From: Schlegelella_A sp036263655
GTDB taxonomy: Bacteria; Pseudomonadota; Gammaproteobacteria; Burkholderiales; Burkholderiaceae_C
DNA length: 64,000 nucleotides
Assembly (NCBI GenBank): GCA_036263655.1
Contig: DATAGP010000038.1
Coordinates: 1 to 64,000 of the forward strand
Direction: 5' to 3'
The notes beneath the pieces were generated by a model. That model was not told the DNA's origin, did not search any database, and saw only the letters and a list, made by a program, of their open reading frames with translations. Each line of letters opens with the position of its first letter. Positions within the stretch are counted from its first letter, which is position 1. The position numbers were made by a program, and so were the translations under genes. Positions 37,312 through 46,794 of the stretch are shown piece after piece.

Positions 37312-37916
37312 AGGATTTCTCCGAAACTCAACGTGGGACTAAACGGCGCACGGGATTAGATCGCTACGCTGGCAAGACGAGCTGACGCAGACGCACACCC
37401 CGCCTCCGCGATGCTTGCGCCAGCTCGCGTCAAGCAGGGCGAGTGTCTTAAGTCGCGGCACCGCGCTCCTGAGGTACGGGACCGACTTGGCCAACGTTTG
37501 ATCGATGTGCTGGTCCGGGCGCGTCCCTCAATGCACGTGCACAAATCGCTCGCAAAACTCAGAGTATCAGGCATCACCTACGCTCTACTTGATCAGTCGA
37601 TCCTCTTAGATCTCTTGTGTCCAGCTGCTAGCTTCGATCAGCCTTCGAGCAGCTTCGTGTACACAGCCAGCAGCTTGATCAGGTGCAGTTCAGCAGCTCA
37701 GTGGTGCTCAGGAACGTTATTGATCGGCTGCCTGCGCTGAACTCGTTTAATCCTGTCTCTCTGAGCGTTCCGTGCGTGCTCAGTCGCTTCAGGCGTTCCG
37801 ATTTTGAGATGTTCGGTGCGCAATGGTCAGCGACCAAGTCCGGTTTGGCGGCGTCTGGAGCGACCCGATTGAGCTTGGGCGGAGTCGTATTCATGTTCCA
37901 CATCAGTTCTACATGA
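37312..37916. other. 600 bases without a recognised gene
   Basis: Lower GC than the flanks. Words such as AGCAGCTT and GATCAG recur at 37600-37740. Only short frames without known motifs are present on either strand. I see no promoter or RNA that I can defend. Confidence 0.4.
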
Positions 37917-38363
37917 TCAAAACGGGCATGGTGTCGACACTGATGAACTGTCGTACTCGTAAGTCAATCCGCGGGGAACCCCCTTGTCAATCATGGTCGT
38001 GAACTCTCTGAGGCCGACGCTCTTTTCGTAGACCTTAAATCCGTCCTTGTCCTTGAAAACGACGCTTATCGACGCCTTGGAGTTGGGCGAGGAGTTGGCG
38101 GCGTACTTCAGGTACGGCGGATTGCCCTCGAACTGAAGGTCGGCATAGAGTCGGCTGTCCACCACTTTGGTCTTGCCGGTGAACTTCAGGCCAAGGATTT
38201 CATCTGCATCGAACGACCAGCGCTTCGCGGCCTCGTACGGCTGAGCCCCGCTCTTTTCGTGAGCCTTGTACATGTAAGCCGCGATGCTCCCCAGGATCGC
38301 CAACGCAACTATCGTAAGCACGATCGCCGCGGCAATCTTAAGGGCACCTTTTAAGAAGCCCAT
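37917..38363 (-). CDS. single-pass membrane-anchored hypothetical protein
   Basis: 148 residues from ATG 38361-38363. An N-terminal membrane helix (FLKGALKIAAAIVLTIVALAILGSIAAY) is followed by a soluble beta-rich domain (SISVVFKDKDGFKVYEKSVGLREF). The topology suggests an inner-membrane anchor with the domain outside. The family is not recognised. Confidence 0.7.
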   Translation of the reverse strand: MGFLKGALKIAAAIVLTIVALAILGSIAAYMYKAHEKSGAQPYEAAKRWSFDADEILGLKFTGKTKVVDSRLYADLQFEGNPPYLKYAANSSPNSKASISVVFKDKDGFKVYEKSVGLREFTTMIDKGVPRGLTYEYDSSSVSTPCPF

Positions 38364-38677
38364 CTGCCTCACCCGTAGGTTTGTGGGCGAAAGTCTACTC
38401 CGCCCCCGTAGGCCAGAGCTGGATAGCTCCTGCAAAACGCGGCGGGCGTTCGAAGTGCCATGGCCGCGCCGACGTGCTAGGGCGAAAAGGCCCAGTCTCG
38501 CCCCATGAAAGGAACGCGCCGAAGCGCGTCCTGAAGGACCCCACGGGAGAAGCGACCAGGTTCCGCCTTGGCGGACTGGCGAGGGGTCGTCGGGAGCCGA
38601 TGCAGATGACGTGGAGCCCGTGGTGAGTGGCAACCGGCGTGCCAAATCCGCACACCCTACGATGTAGCGTAGCCAGC

Positions 38678-38737
38678 GTGAATGAACGAGTCGAGCAGCT
38701 AGGGTTTGCGTCCGCAGCGGCGCGAGGTTTCCCATGA
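38678..38737 (+). pseudogene. fragment of the RMF/CrpP-like small gene (copy A)
   Basis: A 60-base remnant reading VNERVEQLGFASAAARGFP, then TGA. The DNA from GAGCAGCT to GAGGTTTCC aligns with copies at 49368 and 51477 with single-base slips. It is too short to be functional. Confidence 0.5.
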
Positions 38738-38899
38738 TGAGAACCCTACCGGCACTTGGCGGAGTAGTTGGTAAGGACGAGGTCTCGCCCGTGCCCTCGC
38801 GGAAGGCTTGGTGGCGTGGGTGGGACCGAGCAGAGGCTGAGAACTTGTCCTGACCGTGACTTCAGGGTGCCTGCTTCGACGCCTCGCATGGTGCCCGCC

Positions 38900-39142
38900 A
38901 TGTCAAGTACTGAATGGGCGCTTGCCTTTGCTCGGAAATGCGACGAGCTCCGGCCGAACATGGGCCGCAGGTACCTGACTGCAGTGGTGCCATGCTATGG
39001 CCGAAACACCGTGCTGACGATCCTGAACAGTGGCCGTCCAGTGGGCTACAGAACCGGGTGGGGCATAGCGAGCCGGCCGGAGCTGACCGCCTGCTTCACG
39101 AGCACTAGATCTGCTTTGCGGGTCGGCCGCGTTTTGGCGTGA
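38900..39142 (+). CDS. small hypothetical protein
   Basis: 80 residues from ATG 38900. Soluble, with a helical start (TEWALAFARKCDELRPNMG) and a basic end. Its 3' end overlaps the converging gene by 38 bases. There is no family or clear ribosome site, so it may be spurious. Confidence 0.3.
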   Translation: MSSTEWALAFARKCDELRPNMGRRYLTAVVPCYGRNTVLTILNSGRPVGYRTGWGIASRPELTACFTSTRSALRVGRVLA

Positions 39143-39422
39143 GGCTTGGTCGGTCGACCTTGAGGCCAAGGTCCTTCGCAAGTTCCGTCAGCTTGTACAG
39201 GCTGCGGAGCTCATCGACTGGCTGGAGCCAATGGTTTCCACCGCGCGAGAGTGCGAAGCGAACTTCGTCCGCAGTTAGCACGATGTGCCCCGCGTTGTCT
39301 GCTCGAAGAGCCAGAGCGTTCAACAGCGACAGAGAGACTTCGTCGGGAGCTGCCACACGCGCCTTGGATGGCGTCCGGTTTGGCGCCAATGGAGAGCGTA
39401 CCGGCCGGGGCCACGGCGTCAA
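39105..39422 (-). CDS. small hypothetical protein
   Basis: 105 residues; a later start at LNALALRADN is possible. The C-terminus is basic (TPKRGRPAKQ), suggesting nucleic-acid contact. It is preceded by another small gene 10 bases upstream. The family is unknown. Confidence 0.5.
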   Translation of the reverse strand: MTPWPRPVRSPLAPNRTPSKARVAAPDEVSLSLLNALALRADNAGHIVLTADEVRFALSRGGNHWLQPVDELRSLYKLTELAKDLGLKVDRPSLTPKRGRPAKQI

Positions 39423-39432
39423 TTGGGACCAA

Positions 39433-39675
39433 CTAGAGCTTGCCCTCTCTGATCAGCCTGATCGTCTGCACGATTACCGCTCGATGGGCCTCGAACGCGG
39501 CGAGACTCTCGCCCACGGTTTTCAGGGTCTGACGACTCTCCACGGCTTCTTCTCCGGCCCACTCTCGCTCAAGGACACGCTCGGATGCTTCTAGGACTTG
39601 ACGACGCGCCTGCTCGATGTGATGGTCAGCCAGTTCAAGGTTCGACAGTTGAAAAGCAAGGTCGAGCATGGACAT
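39433..39675 (-). CDS. small helical hypothetical protein
   Basis: 80 residues from ATG 39673-39675. Fully helical and charged (HHIEQARRQVLEASERVLERE), likely a coiled coil. It lies 10 bases ahead of the 105-residue gene on the same strand, so the two probably form an operon. Confidence 0.5.
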   Translation of the reverse strand: MSMLDLAFQLSNLELADHHIEQARRQVLEASERVLEREWAGEEAVESRQTLKTVGESLAAFEAHRAVIVQTIRLIREGKL

Positions 39676-40103
39676 CCTTAGGCACCGCGACCTAGCGCGC
39701 GTCTGGCGCGGGAGCTGACATTGATGAGCCTTCAGAAGGTTCCCACACCCTTCCATCTCCAAAAATAACTGCAACCTTTGCGAAATTCTCGTCAAAGACG
39801 TTGGCACCCGGACAGTCGTCGGGCGGCAATTGGCTGGCCTCGACCCAGTTTTGCACAGCCCTGCTCGCAGCGTCTAGTGACTCTGCACGATGGCTCGAGG
39901 TTGCAACCTGCGTTGCCTCGTTCGCAGCACCACACGCAACTTTCGGCTGGTGTCATGAAGCCGTGCTTGATCGGTTATCGTCATACTGAAAAAGAAGCGT
40001 GCGATCTGGCCTGCGATTGTCAACATCAATATAAGGGTGATCGGCAGCTTGCGATGCGCGAAATGGCTGGCCGTGGGGATTGGGGCAGGCGCGCCGCCTC
40101 GCC
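39676..40103. other. 430 bases without a supported gene
   Basis: Several frames of 60-110 codons overlap on both strands, but none has a convincing start or motif. It separates two groups of minus-strand genes. Confidence 0.35.
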
Positions 40104-40388
40104 CTAGCCGCGCCACCAAGCATCGCCTAGTGCTCGTGCGATCGGATCTCTCTTGGTCACGAACTCGAGCAGCTCCTGATACGGATTCTCCTGTCGAGGC
40201 ACCCCGCCGCGGTGGGACGCGTACCCGAGGCGCTCAGCTCGCTCAACCTGCTGCTGACCCAGGTCATAGTGCCTCGTAAGCAGCCCTCGGCTACTTACTT
40301 CGCTACGTGACCCGCTGGCGCCCCTGATTACGGCTAAGAGGCCCCGTTGAGAGGGACTTCTGCTCCCGCCGACGAACCATAAAGCCAA
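40104..40388 (-). CDS. RMF/CrpP-like small protein (copy B, the most complete)
   Basis: The last 55 codons are the conserved part: VERAERLGYASHRGG, then VPRQENPYQEL, and ARALGDAWWRG at the end. The G-Y-A-x3-G ... NPY ... W-x-x-G spacing resembles ribosome modulation factor and CrpP-like proteins. The only in-frame ATG is at 40388, which would overlap the PEP-CTERM gene by 86 bases. An ATG at 40270-40272 is one base out of frame. The true start is therefore uncertain and a frameshift is possible. Related, more damaged copies lie at 38678, 49368 and 51477. Confidence 0.5.
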   Translation of the reverse strand: MALWFVGGSRSPSQRGLLAVIRGASGSRSEVSSRGLLTRHYDLGQQQVERAERLGYASHRGGVPRQENPYQELLEFVTKRDPIARALGDAWWRG

Positions 40389-41130
40389 GTGCCCCCAAGC
40401 CCGCCATCAGCAGCGCGTACGTCTCAGGCTCCGGGACGACCGTGACTACGAAGATTTCGGTTCGACCATACAAGTACGTGTCGCGGCCCCCCTGCTTAAA
40501 CGGATCTCTAATCGTGCCCGGGAACCCTTCAGGTATATGCTGAACAGCGTAGGTACTTAGTACGCTGGTACCCCAGTTCAGTAGCCCGTTTGGATACTCA
40601 TCAGCAACGGACGCTCCCGGTGAACAACATATAAATAAGCTGTTCAACCTACCGATGTTGAAGTCGACTCCGTTTTCTCCGAACGCGGGGCCCATGCCTG
40701 GATGGTTGAAGGACTGAGCAGCCCCTCCTTGAGGCAAGTAGAGCCCGTCAGTCAAATTGAAGAGGAAGGCAGTCTGCTCCACGGGGGTGGGAGAGAATAC
40801 GGTCCCTTCGATGGACGTCCAACTGAGCGGGTTATAGCCGCCAAGAAGCAGGGGCGGACTTTGGAGAAGCCCGGCTGCTCTGACGGCTTCGACAACGGTG
40901 AACGTTGCGCCACGGCCATCAACTGCCGCGTGAAATTCAGCAGTCGTTGTAGATGGATCCCCGAGGAAGATTCTTGTTAGAGCGACGTCTCCGGCGCCTA
41001 ACCGTCCGGACAAGACTTGGACATGTGCGGCATCGATGAGCGCGCTTGGGCCAACTAGGGTGGACTCCGCAACTGAAAGAAGGGGTTGCCCGAGGAAAGC
41101 GGAGGCAGCCAGAGCTTGGAAAATCTTCAT
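40303..41130 (-). CDS. PEP-CTERM sorting domain protein
   Basis: 275 residues from ATG 41128-41130, which puts a signal peptide (MKIFQALAASAFLGQPLLSVAES) at the start. The C-terminus has the PEP-CTERM tripartite signal: VVPEPETYALLMAGLGALGF followed by RRRE. Such proteins are processed by exosortase/EpsH and sent to the cell surface or exopolysaccharide matrix. No exosortase gene is in this window. The middle domain is unrecognised and has a Cys-Cys pair (SLFICCSPG). It is divergent from the carbamoyltransferase operon. Confidence 0.85.
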   Translation of the reverse strand: MKIFQALAASAFLGQPLLSVAESTLVGPSALIDAAHVQVLSGRLGAGDVALTRIFLGDPSTTTAEFHAAVDGRGATFTVVEAVRAAGLLQSPPLLLGGYNPLSWTSIEGTVFSPTPVEQTAFLFNLTDGLYLPQGGAAQSFNHPGMGPAFGENGVDFNIGRLNSLFICCSPGASVADEYPNGLLNWGTSVLSTYAVQHIPEGFPGTIRDPFKQGGRDTYLYGRTEIFVVTVVPEPETYALLMAGLGALGFMVRRREQKSLSTGPLSRNQGRQRVT

Positions 41131-41171
41131 GAGCAAGCCTATATTGCTTCCGTTCAGCGTGGTGAATAGGC

Positions 41172-41191
41172 GACCCCCCGAGCCGGGGGTC
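41172..41191. promoter_or_regulatory. GC-rich hairpin between divergent genes
   Basis: GACCCCC at 41172-41178 pairs with GGGGGTC at 41185-41191 around a 6-base loop. It lies 42 bases upstream of the PEP-CTERM start and 140 bases upstream of the carbamoyltransferase start. It could be a leader structure or protein site. Confidence 0.3.
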
Positions 41192-41332
41192 AACACTCCG
41201 CTTGTCCATCAGTCCACGTAGCTGAGCGATAGTGCGGCTGCGCCTGCCTTGCAGATGGCGTCCTTTGATCTACGATCTCCTCTGCACCTAAACGAGACGG
41301 GAGCAGAGCATCCCGCAGGAGAAAAACTCCGC

Positions 41333-43159
41333 ATGGCTTGCGTGCTTGGGATTTCTGCGTTTTATCACGACTCCGCGGCGGTATTGGTGCGCGATGGTGA
41401 GATCGTTGCGGCCGCGCAGGAGGAGCGGTTCTCTCGCAGGAAACACGATCCACGATTTCCCAAGCAGGCGATCAACTACTGCTTAGGTGAGGCCTTTATT
41501 GACCCTTCCGGGCTTGACGCTGTCGTGTTCTACGACAACCCCTTGCTTACGCTCGATCGAGTCACTAAGAACGCGCTCGCGGTGGCGCCCGCAGGCGCAG
41601 ATCAATTCGTCGCAGCATGCAACACGCTACTTGGGGTCAAGGCCACACTGCGCACGCAACTTGAAGCGTGCCTCGGTCTAGTGCCAAGGTTGCTGCTCAC
41701 TCCTCACCACATGGCGCACGCGGCTAGTTGCTTCCTTCCATCCCCATTTGAGAGTGCAGCAATCTTGACCATTGATGGCGTTGGTGAATGGGCGACCTGC
41801 ACGCTGGGTGCGGGGTCCGGAGCAACGATCGAACTCCTTAGCGAGATTCGCTATCCGCACTCCCTTGGATTGCTGTACAGCGCGTTCACGTCCTACTGCG
41901 GCTTCAAAGTCAACTCGGGAGAGTACAAGCTTATGGGTCTAGCGCCCTATGGCGAACCCAGATATGCCTCGCTGATTCGAGATTCGCTGATAGACGTCAA
42001 GGACGACGGCTCGTTCCGGCTGGACACTCAGGCATTTGGATATCTGGACTCTGGCGTCATGACCAACTCCCGCTTTCATGGGTTGTTCGACGGACCACCC
42101 CGCCAACCCGATTCCCTGATCACTCGGCGAGAGATGGACCTCGCCGCATCTGTTCAACTTGTTGTCGAAGACATTGTTCTCAAGTTGACCTCCCACGTGA
42201 TGCGACTAACGGGCCAGAAGACGTTGGTCATGGCAGGGGGCGTAGCACTGAACTGCGTTGCCAACGGGCGAGTGCTGCGGGAGTCAGGCCTAGACGGGCT
42301 GTTTGTGCAGCCATCAGCGGGCGACGCGGGCGGTGCTTTGGGCGCCGCGCTTCTTGTCGAACATCAGATTTTCAAGACGGCTCGGACTGTCATCCCGACG
42401 CGCGACTCACTGAAGGGCAGCTACTTGGGCCCCGCGTACTCGAGCCAGGAGGTAGCGGACTTTCTTGACCGCATGGAAGCACCCAGCACGCACGTCCCTG
42501 ATCCTGACGAGCGCGCGCGAACCGTAGCGCGTGCATTGGCAGACGGACAAGTGGTCGGGTTCTTCAACGGTCGGATGGAGTATGGCCCGCGTGCACTAGG
42601 AGCGCGATCGATCCTGGGTGACCCTAGGCGGCCCGACATGCAGAGCACGATGAACATGAAGATCAAATTCCGCGAGAGTTTTCGTCCCTTTGCTCCGGCT
42701 GTTCTCGCTAGGTATGCCCAAGACTACTTTGACCTGGAGCAGGAAAGCCCGTACATGCTTGTCACAGCGCCCGTGCAATCGTGGCGCCGGCTACCGCTGC
42801 CCAGCGAGCTTGCTGAAGCAAAAGACATGCACTGCATCCTCAACCAACCACGCAGCGACGTTCCAGCAGTCACCCATGTGGACTACAGCGCCAGGGTTCA
42901 GACAGTTGGACTTAATGCCAATCAGGAGTTCAGGCGTCTGCTGGAGGAGTTTCACGCTCTCACCGGGTGTCCATTGCTGGTGAACACATCTTTCAACGTG
43001 CGCGGCGAGCCCATCGTGTGCTCTCCACAAGACGCCTATCGTTGCTTCATGAACACCGGAATCGATCTGCTTGTTCTTCAGGATCAGCTGTTGTGGAAGG
43101 ATCGGCAACCTGTTACCGCACGAGAGGCCGCGAGGATCGTGGAATATGAAGCAGACTAG
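41333..43159 (+). CDS. NodU/CmcH-type O-carbamoyltransferase
   Basis: 608 residues from ATG 41333 with a GGAG site. Full-length family member: the N-terminal Kae1-like half starts MACVLGISAFYHDSAAVLV, has PHHMAHAAS near 122 (metal/adenylate histidines), and continues to MAGGVALNCVANG. The C-terminal carbamoyltransferase domain has FNGRMEYGPRALGARSILGDPR and NTSFNVRGEPIV. It transfers a carbamoyl group from carbamoyl phosphate to a hydroxyl of a sugar or natural product, via carbamoyl-AMP. It is the first gene of a four-gene operon with two unknowns and an SGNH hydrolase. Confidence 0.93.
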   Translation: MACVLGISAFYHDSAAVLVRDGEIVAAAQEERFSRRKHDPRFPKQAINYCLGEAFIDPSGLDAVVFYDNPLLTLDRVTKNALAVAPAGADQFVAACNTLLGVKATLRTQLEACLGLVPRLLLTPHHMAHAASCFLPSPFESAAILTIDGVGEWATCTLGAGSGATIELLSEIRYPHSLGLLYSAFTSYCGFKVNSGEYKLMGLAPYGEPRYASLIRDSLIDVKDDGSFRLDTQAFGYLDSGVMTNSRFHGLFDGPPRQPDSLITRREMDLAASVQLVVEDIVLKLTSHVMRLTGQKTLVMAGGVALNCVANGRVLRESGLDGLFVQPSAGDAGGALGAALLVEHQIFKTARTVIPTRDSLKGSYLGPAYSSQEVADFLDRMEAPSTHVPDPDERARTVARALADGQVVGFFNGRMEYGPRALGARSILGDPRRPDMQSTMNMKIKFRESFRPFAPAVLARYAQDYFDLEQESPYMLVTAPVQSWRRLPLPSELAEAKDMHCILNQPRSDVPAVTHVDYSARVQTVGLNANQEFRRLLEEFHALTGCPLLVNTSFNVRGEPIVCSPQDAYRCFMNTGIDLLVLQDQLLWKDRQPVTAREAARIVEYEAD

Positions 43160-43511
43160 TTCCGCCGCGGAGGAGCTTTCTAGGAGACTCTTCGTTGAAG
43201 TATTGCTCCCGCTCGCTGAGACAAGGCGGATGAACGGTGCGCAGCCGTATTTCCCTGTGGCCCGAGATCCCGACATCCAGAGCTACTTCGAGCGTCTGAA
43301 GGGTGGTCCGATGTCTGACGCCGAGTTCGAATTTCCTGGCGGTGGCAATGCCGATGGCCTCGCGCAGGCTCTAGTCGCGCACTGGGCGGCAGAAGGCGAA
43401 GTCGAACTGGCTGCGACGACACTGCGTCTCGAAGCGATCGCTGCTGCACTCGGCAAGGTGGCCACGCAAGCCAACAGCGACGTCGATATCTTCTGCTACA
43501 CCTTGTTCTGA
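43146..43511 (+). CDS. unknown soluble protein of the carbamoyltransferase operon
   Basis: 121 residues from ATG 43146, overlapping the carbamoyltransferase end by 14 bases. It has no membrane segment. Notable stretches are RRMNGAQPYFPVARDPD and EFEFPGGGNADGLAQALVAHWAAEGE. The last residues read DVDIFCYTLF. In many genomes this position holds DUF5989 and SxtJ-like membrane proteins; this protein is neither. I do not recognise the family. Confidence 0.7.
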   Translation: MKQTSSAAEELSRRLFVEVLLPLAETRRMNGAQPYFPVARDPDIQSYFERLKGGPMSDAEFEFPGGGNADGLAQALVAHWAAEGEVELAATTLRLEAIAAALGKVATQANSDVDIFCYTLF

Positions 43512-43518
43512 CTCCTTG

Positions 43519-44076
43519 ATGCGAGACACCGAACAAAGCATCGAAGCGATCGAGTCAGACCTCTGGGGCTGGATGCGCGAGTTCGTTGCAGTTAAAAACG
43601 AGTTCTACGGTAAGAGATTCCCGCCTTGTCCATTCGCGCTGCGCGCCCTGATGTTGAAGACAGTCGATGTCGTTGTTTGGCAGTCAGGCGATGTGCAAGC
43701 CTTCATTCGCGCGAATGCCCTGGCCATGCGAGAAGTACCGCAACTAACTACTCGAGTGATGTCATTCCCGCCTCGAACGCAGTTCACTTGGGGACTCAGC
43801 GCGTTTGTCGAGACATTAAACGCAGAGTTGATCCCACAGAACCTTTTCTTGAACACTGGGGTAGCGAAAACAACAACGAGCCGCTACGCGGGGTCGAATG
43901 GACAACCCTATTTCATTGTCGTAGCGAACAGCCTGGCCGCCGTCCTGGACGGGGCGGCGTCCTTGCAACGAACAGACTACTACGCGGATTGGCCGAAGTC
44001 CCATTTCGAGCTGGTTGTCGAGCGGCGCGAGCGCATGGCCCGTCGATACGCCAAGGTGGAGTCGGAAAATCACTAG
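43519..44076 (+). CDS. unknown soluble protein of the carbamoyltransferase operon
   Basis: 185 residues from ATG 43519 (TTG 43516 is an alternative). It contains YGKRFPPCPFALRALMLKTVDV near 35-56 and QPYFIVVANSLAAVLDGAASL near 130-150, and has no membrane helix. Seven bases separate it from the previous gene, and the SGNH hydrolase overlaps its end by about 60 bases. The family is not recognised. The conserved-looking FPPCPF motif suggests an enzyme or binding site. Confidence 0.7.
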   Translation: MRDTEQSIEAIESDLWGWMREFVAVKNEFYGKRFPPCPFALRALMLKTVDVVVWQSGDVQAFIRANALAMREVPQLTTRVMSFPPRTQFTWGLSAFVETLNAELIPQNLFLNTGVAKTTTSRYAGSNGQPYFIVVANSLAAVLDGAASLQRTDYYADWPKSHFELVVERRERMARRYAKVESENH

Positions 44077-45118
44077 ATCGCTCACGAAGTACCACCCTCG
44101 CATAGGCTATACCTACATGCCCGCCGCGAGAGCTCGAGTGCAGGGCCCAAGCGGCGGCTACTTGATTCAGGTGAACGCGGCAGGTTTCCGATCGGACCGC
44201 GAGTTTGACGTTCACCGTGCACCTGGCGTGTTTCGAGCTCTAATGTTCGGGGACTCGCAGACCGCGGGCGATGGAGTGTCAAATGCGATGCGCTTTAGCG
44301 ACCTTCTCGAGGTCGCGCTACCAGGCCTCCAGGTCCAAAACTATGGTCTCGCTGGCTCGGGGACGGACCAGCAGTTTCTAATATTCCAAGAGCACGCGTC
44401 TACAGCGCACGATCTCGTCGTTATTGCTCTAAGCGTTGAAAACATCTTGCGAGTGACTCGGCGCGTGGTCAAGACGCTTGACGCTGAAGGTCGAGAATCG
44501 TTTCGGGCGAAGCCATACTTTGAGTTGACTCGCGACGGTCTCGCGCTGCGCGGTGTTCCAGTTCCGAAGCAACCTTGGACGCGCCTTTCACTACCGGACA
44601 AGCTACGCCCTCACGTGTACTTGCATGGGCAGGCGAACTACTTCTTTCGTGACCCTTCGCCACGCCATGCAACCTTCATGCGCGTGCTCGCCCGATTTCC
44701 TCGAGTACGGCAGTTCGCGAAGTGGGCAATGACGCGTATTCGAAGGTTTCAGCCGCTGCCGGACTACGACAGCCCCAGCAACCCGGGATGGCTACTACTC
44801 CGCGAGATCATGAGGACGTGGATTGAGAGCGCCGACTCTCCGGTGTTGTTGGTTCTCCTGCCGCTTGACTCAGCTCTCAAAGGGCTAAGCGACCCGTCCC
44901 AATACCAAGCCCGGTTCCGCGAGCTCTGTGAGGAGACAGGGTGTCGGCTGTACGACCCGTTGCCAGAGCTGCTCAAGCTACCCCTCCGGGACAGGCAGCT
45001 CTTATGGTCGGACGCCTATGGACACCTGTCGGATCAAGGTCACGCCGCAGTCGCTCGGCTGCTTACTCCGGTTCTGGAGAGCTTCATGAGCAAGGCACCT
45101 GAGGAGGCCAACTACTGA
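44015..45118 (+). CDS. SGNH/GDSL hydrolase
   Basis: 367 residues counted from the TTG at 44015. The first ATG (44117) would cut off HPRIGYTYMP, a part normally present, so the start is uncertain. The block I motif is MFGDSQTAGDG (Ser81). Block V, near residue 340, is DAYGHLSDQGHAA. No clear signal peptide is seen. SGNH enzymes of this type act as acyl-esterases or acyltransferases on sugars. With the carbamoyltransferase upstream, decoration of a glycan or small molecule is likely (inference). Confidence 0.85.
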   Translation: MSSGASAWPVDTPRWSRKITRSLTKYHPRIGYTYMPAARARVQGPSGGYLIQVNAAGFRSDREFDVHRAPGVFRALMFGDSQTAGDGVSNAMRFSDLLEVALPGLQVQNYGLAGSGTDQQFLIFQEHASTAHDLVVIALSVENILRVTRRVVKTLDAEGRESFRAKPYFELTRDGLALRGVPVPKQPWTRLSLPDKLRPHVYLHGQANYFFRDPSPRHATFMRVLARFPRVRQFAKWAMTRIRRFQPLPDYDSPSNPGWLLLREIMRTWIESADSPVLLVLLPLDSALKGLSDPSQYQARFRELCEETGCRLYDPLPELLKLPLRDRQLLWSDAYGHLSDQGHAAVARLLTPVLESFMSKAPEEANY

Positions 45119-46628
45119 GAGAAATCGCTGCGTTGTCTGATCCCTCTGATTCGCTCCATAAGCTGCTTTGCTGACTGGGACCTGAAGCAGGCCAGGTCAG
45201 CTGGCATTTGCTCGGTCAGCCATTGCGGGAATCGGATCACGACATCGGCCGGGGGCACAAGGAAGAAGTCCATCGCCCGAAGCCGGTCTTCCATTCGGAC
45301 AAGGAGGTCAAAGTCGTACTCTGCACTGAGACGCTCAATCCGGATACGCCACACACGCCCGACCTCACCCAGCGTGGGCCACAGGACGCGAACTCGCACC
45401 CTGAGCTCGTGAAAGTCCAAGACGTTCAAGCGTCCGTCGTAGGCAACGACCTGCCCATCTTCGACTAGCGTTAGAGTCAGAGCGCGAGCGAACTCACGAC
45501 CATCCATCTGCTGCTGCCGCGCTCGCGTGACGAGTCTCTTGTTCTGTTCTGCCGGATCGTGCCCGGCTTTTTTTAGGCACTCGGCCCAGGGGCCGAGACG
45601 GGCGCACACCGTTGCCTTGTCTGGAAGGCCGTGTGCCCGAAACTCACGGCTCACGAGCAAGGGATTGCGCTCCAAGGCTCGTCTCAAGTCTTCGGCAAGC
45701 ATTTCTCGGCTCGGCTTGGCGATTTCGAGTGCCGTTCGCCTCTGTATTCGAGCCCATGTCTCCTCGTCGATGACGCGAGGAACGCAGCCATCGCGACGCA
45801 AAGGGTCGCCAGTGACCAAGCTCTTAGACGGTTTCGTGCGCCCCCACACAAAATTTCCAATCAACGCTTCGTTTCTGATTAGGTTTGCAATGCTTCTTCT
45901 GGTCAGTGGCCGCCCGTGGTGATCGCGCCAATCCTCAACACTGCCTAGCCTTGCGATGTCTGAAAAGCTCAGACGGGTGCGCGCGTACATGTCGCAGATC
46001 CGCCGCACAAGCTCGACTTCCTCTTGTGGAGCCAACACCCATTCAATGCGGTCTGTAGCGGCGAGTTTTCGCTGGCCGTCGTCGAGAACCATCCGTCGTT
46101 GCCCGTCCGCGGATACCGAGCATCGCCGATAGCCCAAGGGCGGCAACGGCCCGATCTGGTAGCCGCGCGAAATCACTTGATGCTGGCCGGCTCTGACCTT
46201 GTTGGCGAGATCACGGCTGTACTCGGCGGCCATGGCGCGCTTCATGCTCTTGAGCATGGCTGTGATCGGGTTCACCTCAGCGCCGAACATCTCGGCCACA
46301 TAAATAACCGCTGTCCCGTGCAGCCTGCAGTGGTACTCGTAGTAGGCCGCGGCATCTGTGTCCTGGAAGCGACCCCATCTGCTCACGTCATATACCAGTA
46401 CGGTGGCGAACTGCTTTGCCGTCGTCACGTCATGGAGCAGCTTCAACAAGGCGGCCGGTTTTTCAGATGGACACCGCTGCGTCCGTCGTCCTCGTAGGTC
46501 GCAACGACTTCCAGGCCCTTCGCTGCGGCGTAGGCGGCGATGGCCTCCTTTTGAGTCACCGGGGAAAGATCCTGCCTGTCGGTGGACATGCGGATGTACT
46601 GGGCTGCAAAGCCTGAATGTGCAGTCAT
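45112..46628 (-). pseudogene. large serine recombinase, single frameshift
   Basis: ATG at 46626-46628 with an AAAGGAGA site. The catalytic domain opens QYIRMSTDRQ (Ser15) and runs to GVHLKNRP, then meets a stop at 46443. Shifting by -1 inside CGGCCGCC at about 46450 restores ALLKLLHDVTTAKQF, VLVYDVSRWGRF and the rest of a recombinase of about 505 residues. The Recombinase domain is present (PLPPLGYRRC; TRRSIANLIRNEALIGNFVWGR). One lost base explains the break. It may be a real mutation, a sequencing error in a G/C run, or less likely programmed slippage after AAAAAC. Confidence 0.8.
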
Positions 46629-46794
46629 GGTCGGTCTCCTTTTGAAGGAGGCACGACTAGGCTCTCGCCTCACAGTTCGGTCAAGACCACCGCACCGGAG
46701 ATCGGGGCAGCCCGAGGCAACGCCTGAATGCCGCGCGTAGCACGCGCCTGACTACACTACAGAGAGCGTCAAACGCGCTGGTTGAGGGGGAGTC

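Noticed and set aside
37679..37916. Two overlapping frames of about 75 codons in the lower-GC gap
   Set aside because: No ribosome site, no motif, and both strands look equally good.
46440..46460. Programmed -1 frameshift in the recombinase
   Set aside because: The AAAAAC run lacks the full X-XXY-YYZ heptamer in the right frame and no downstream pseudoknot was evident; a one-base loss is simpler.
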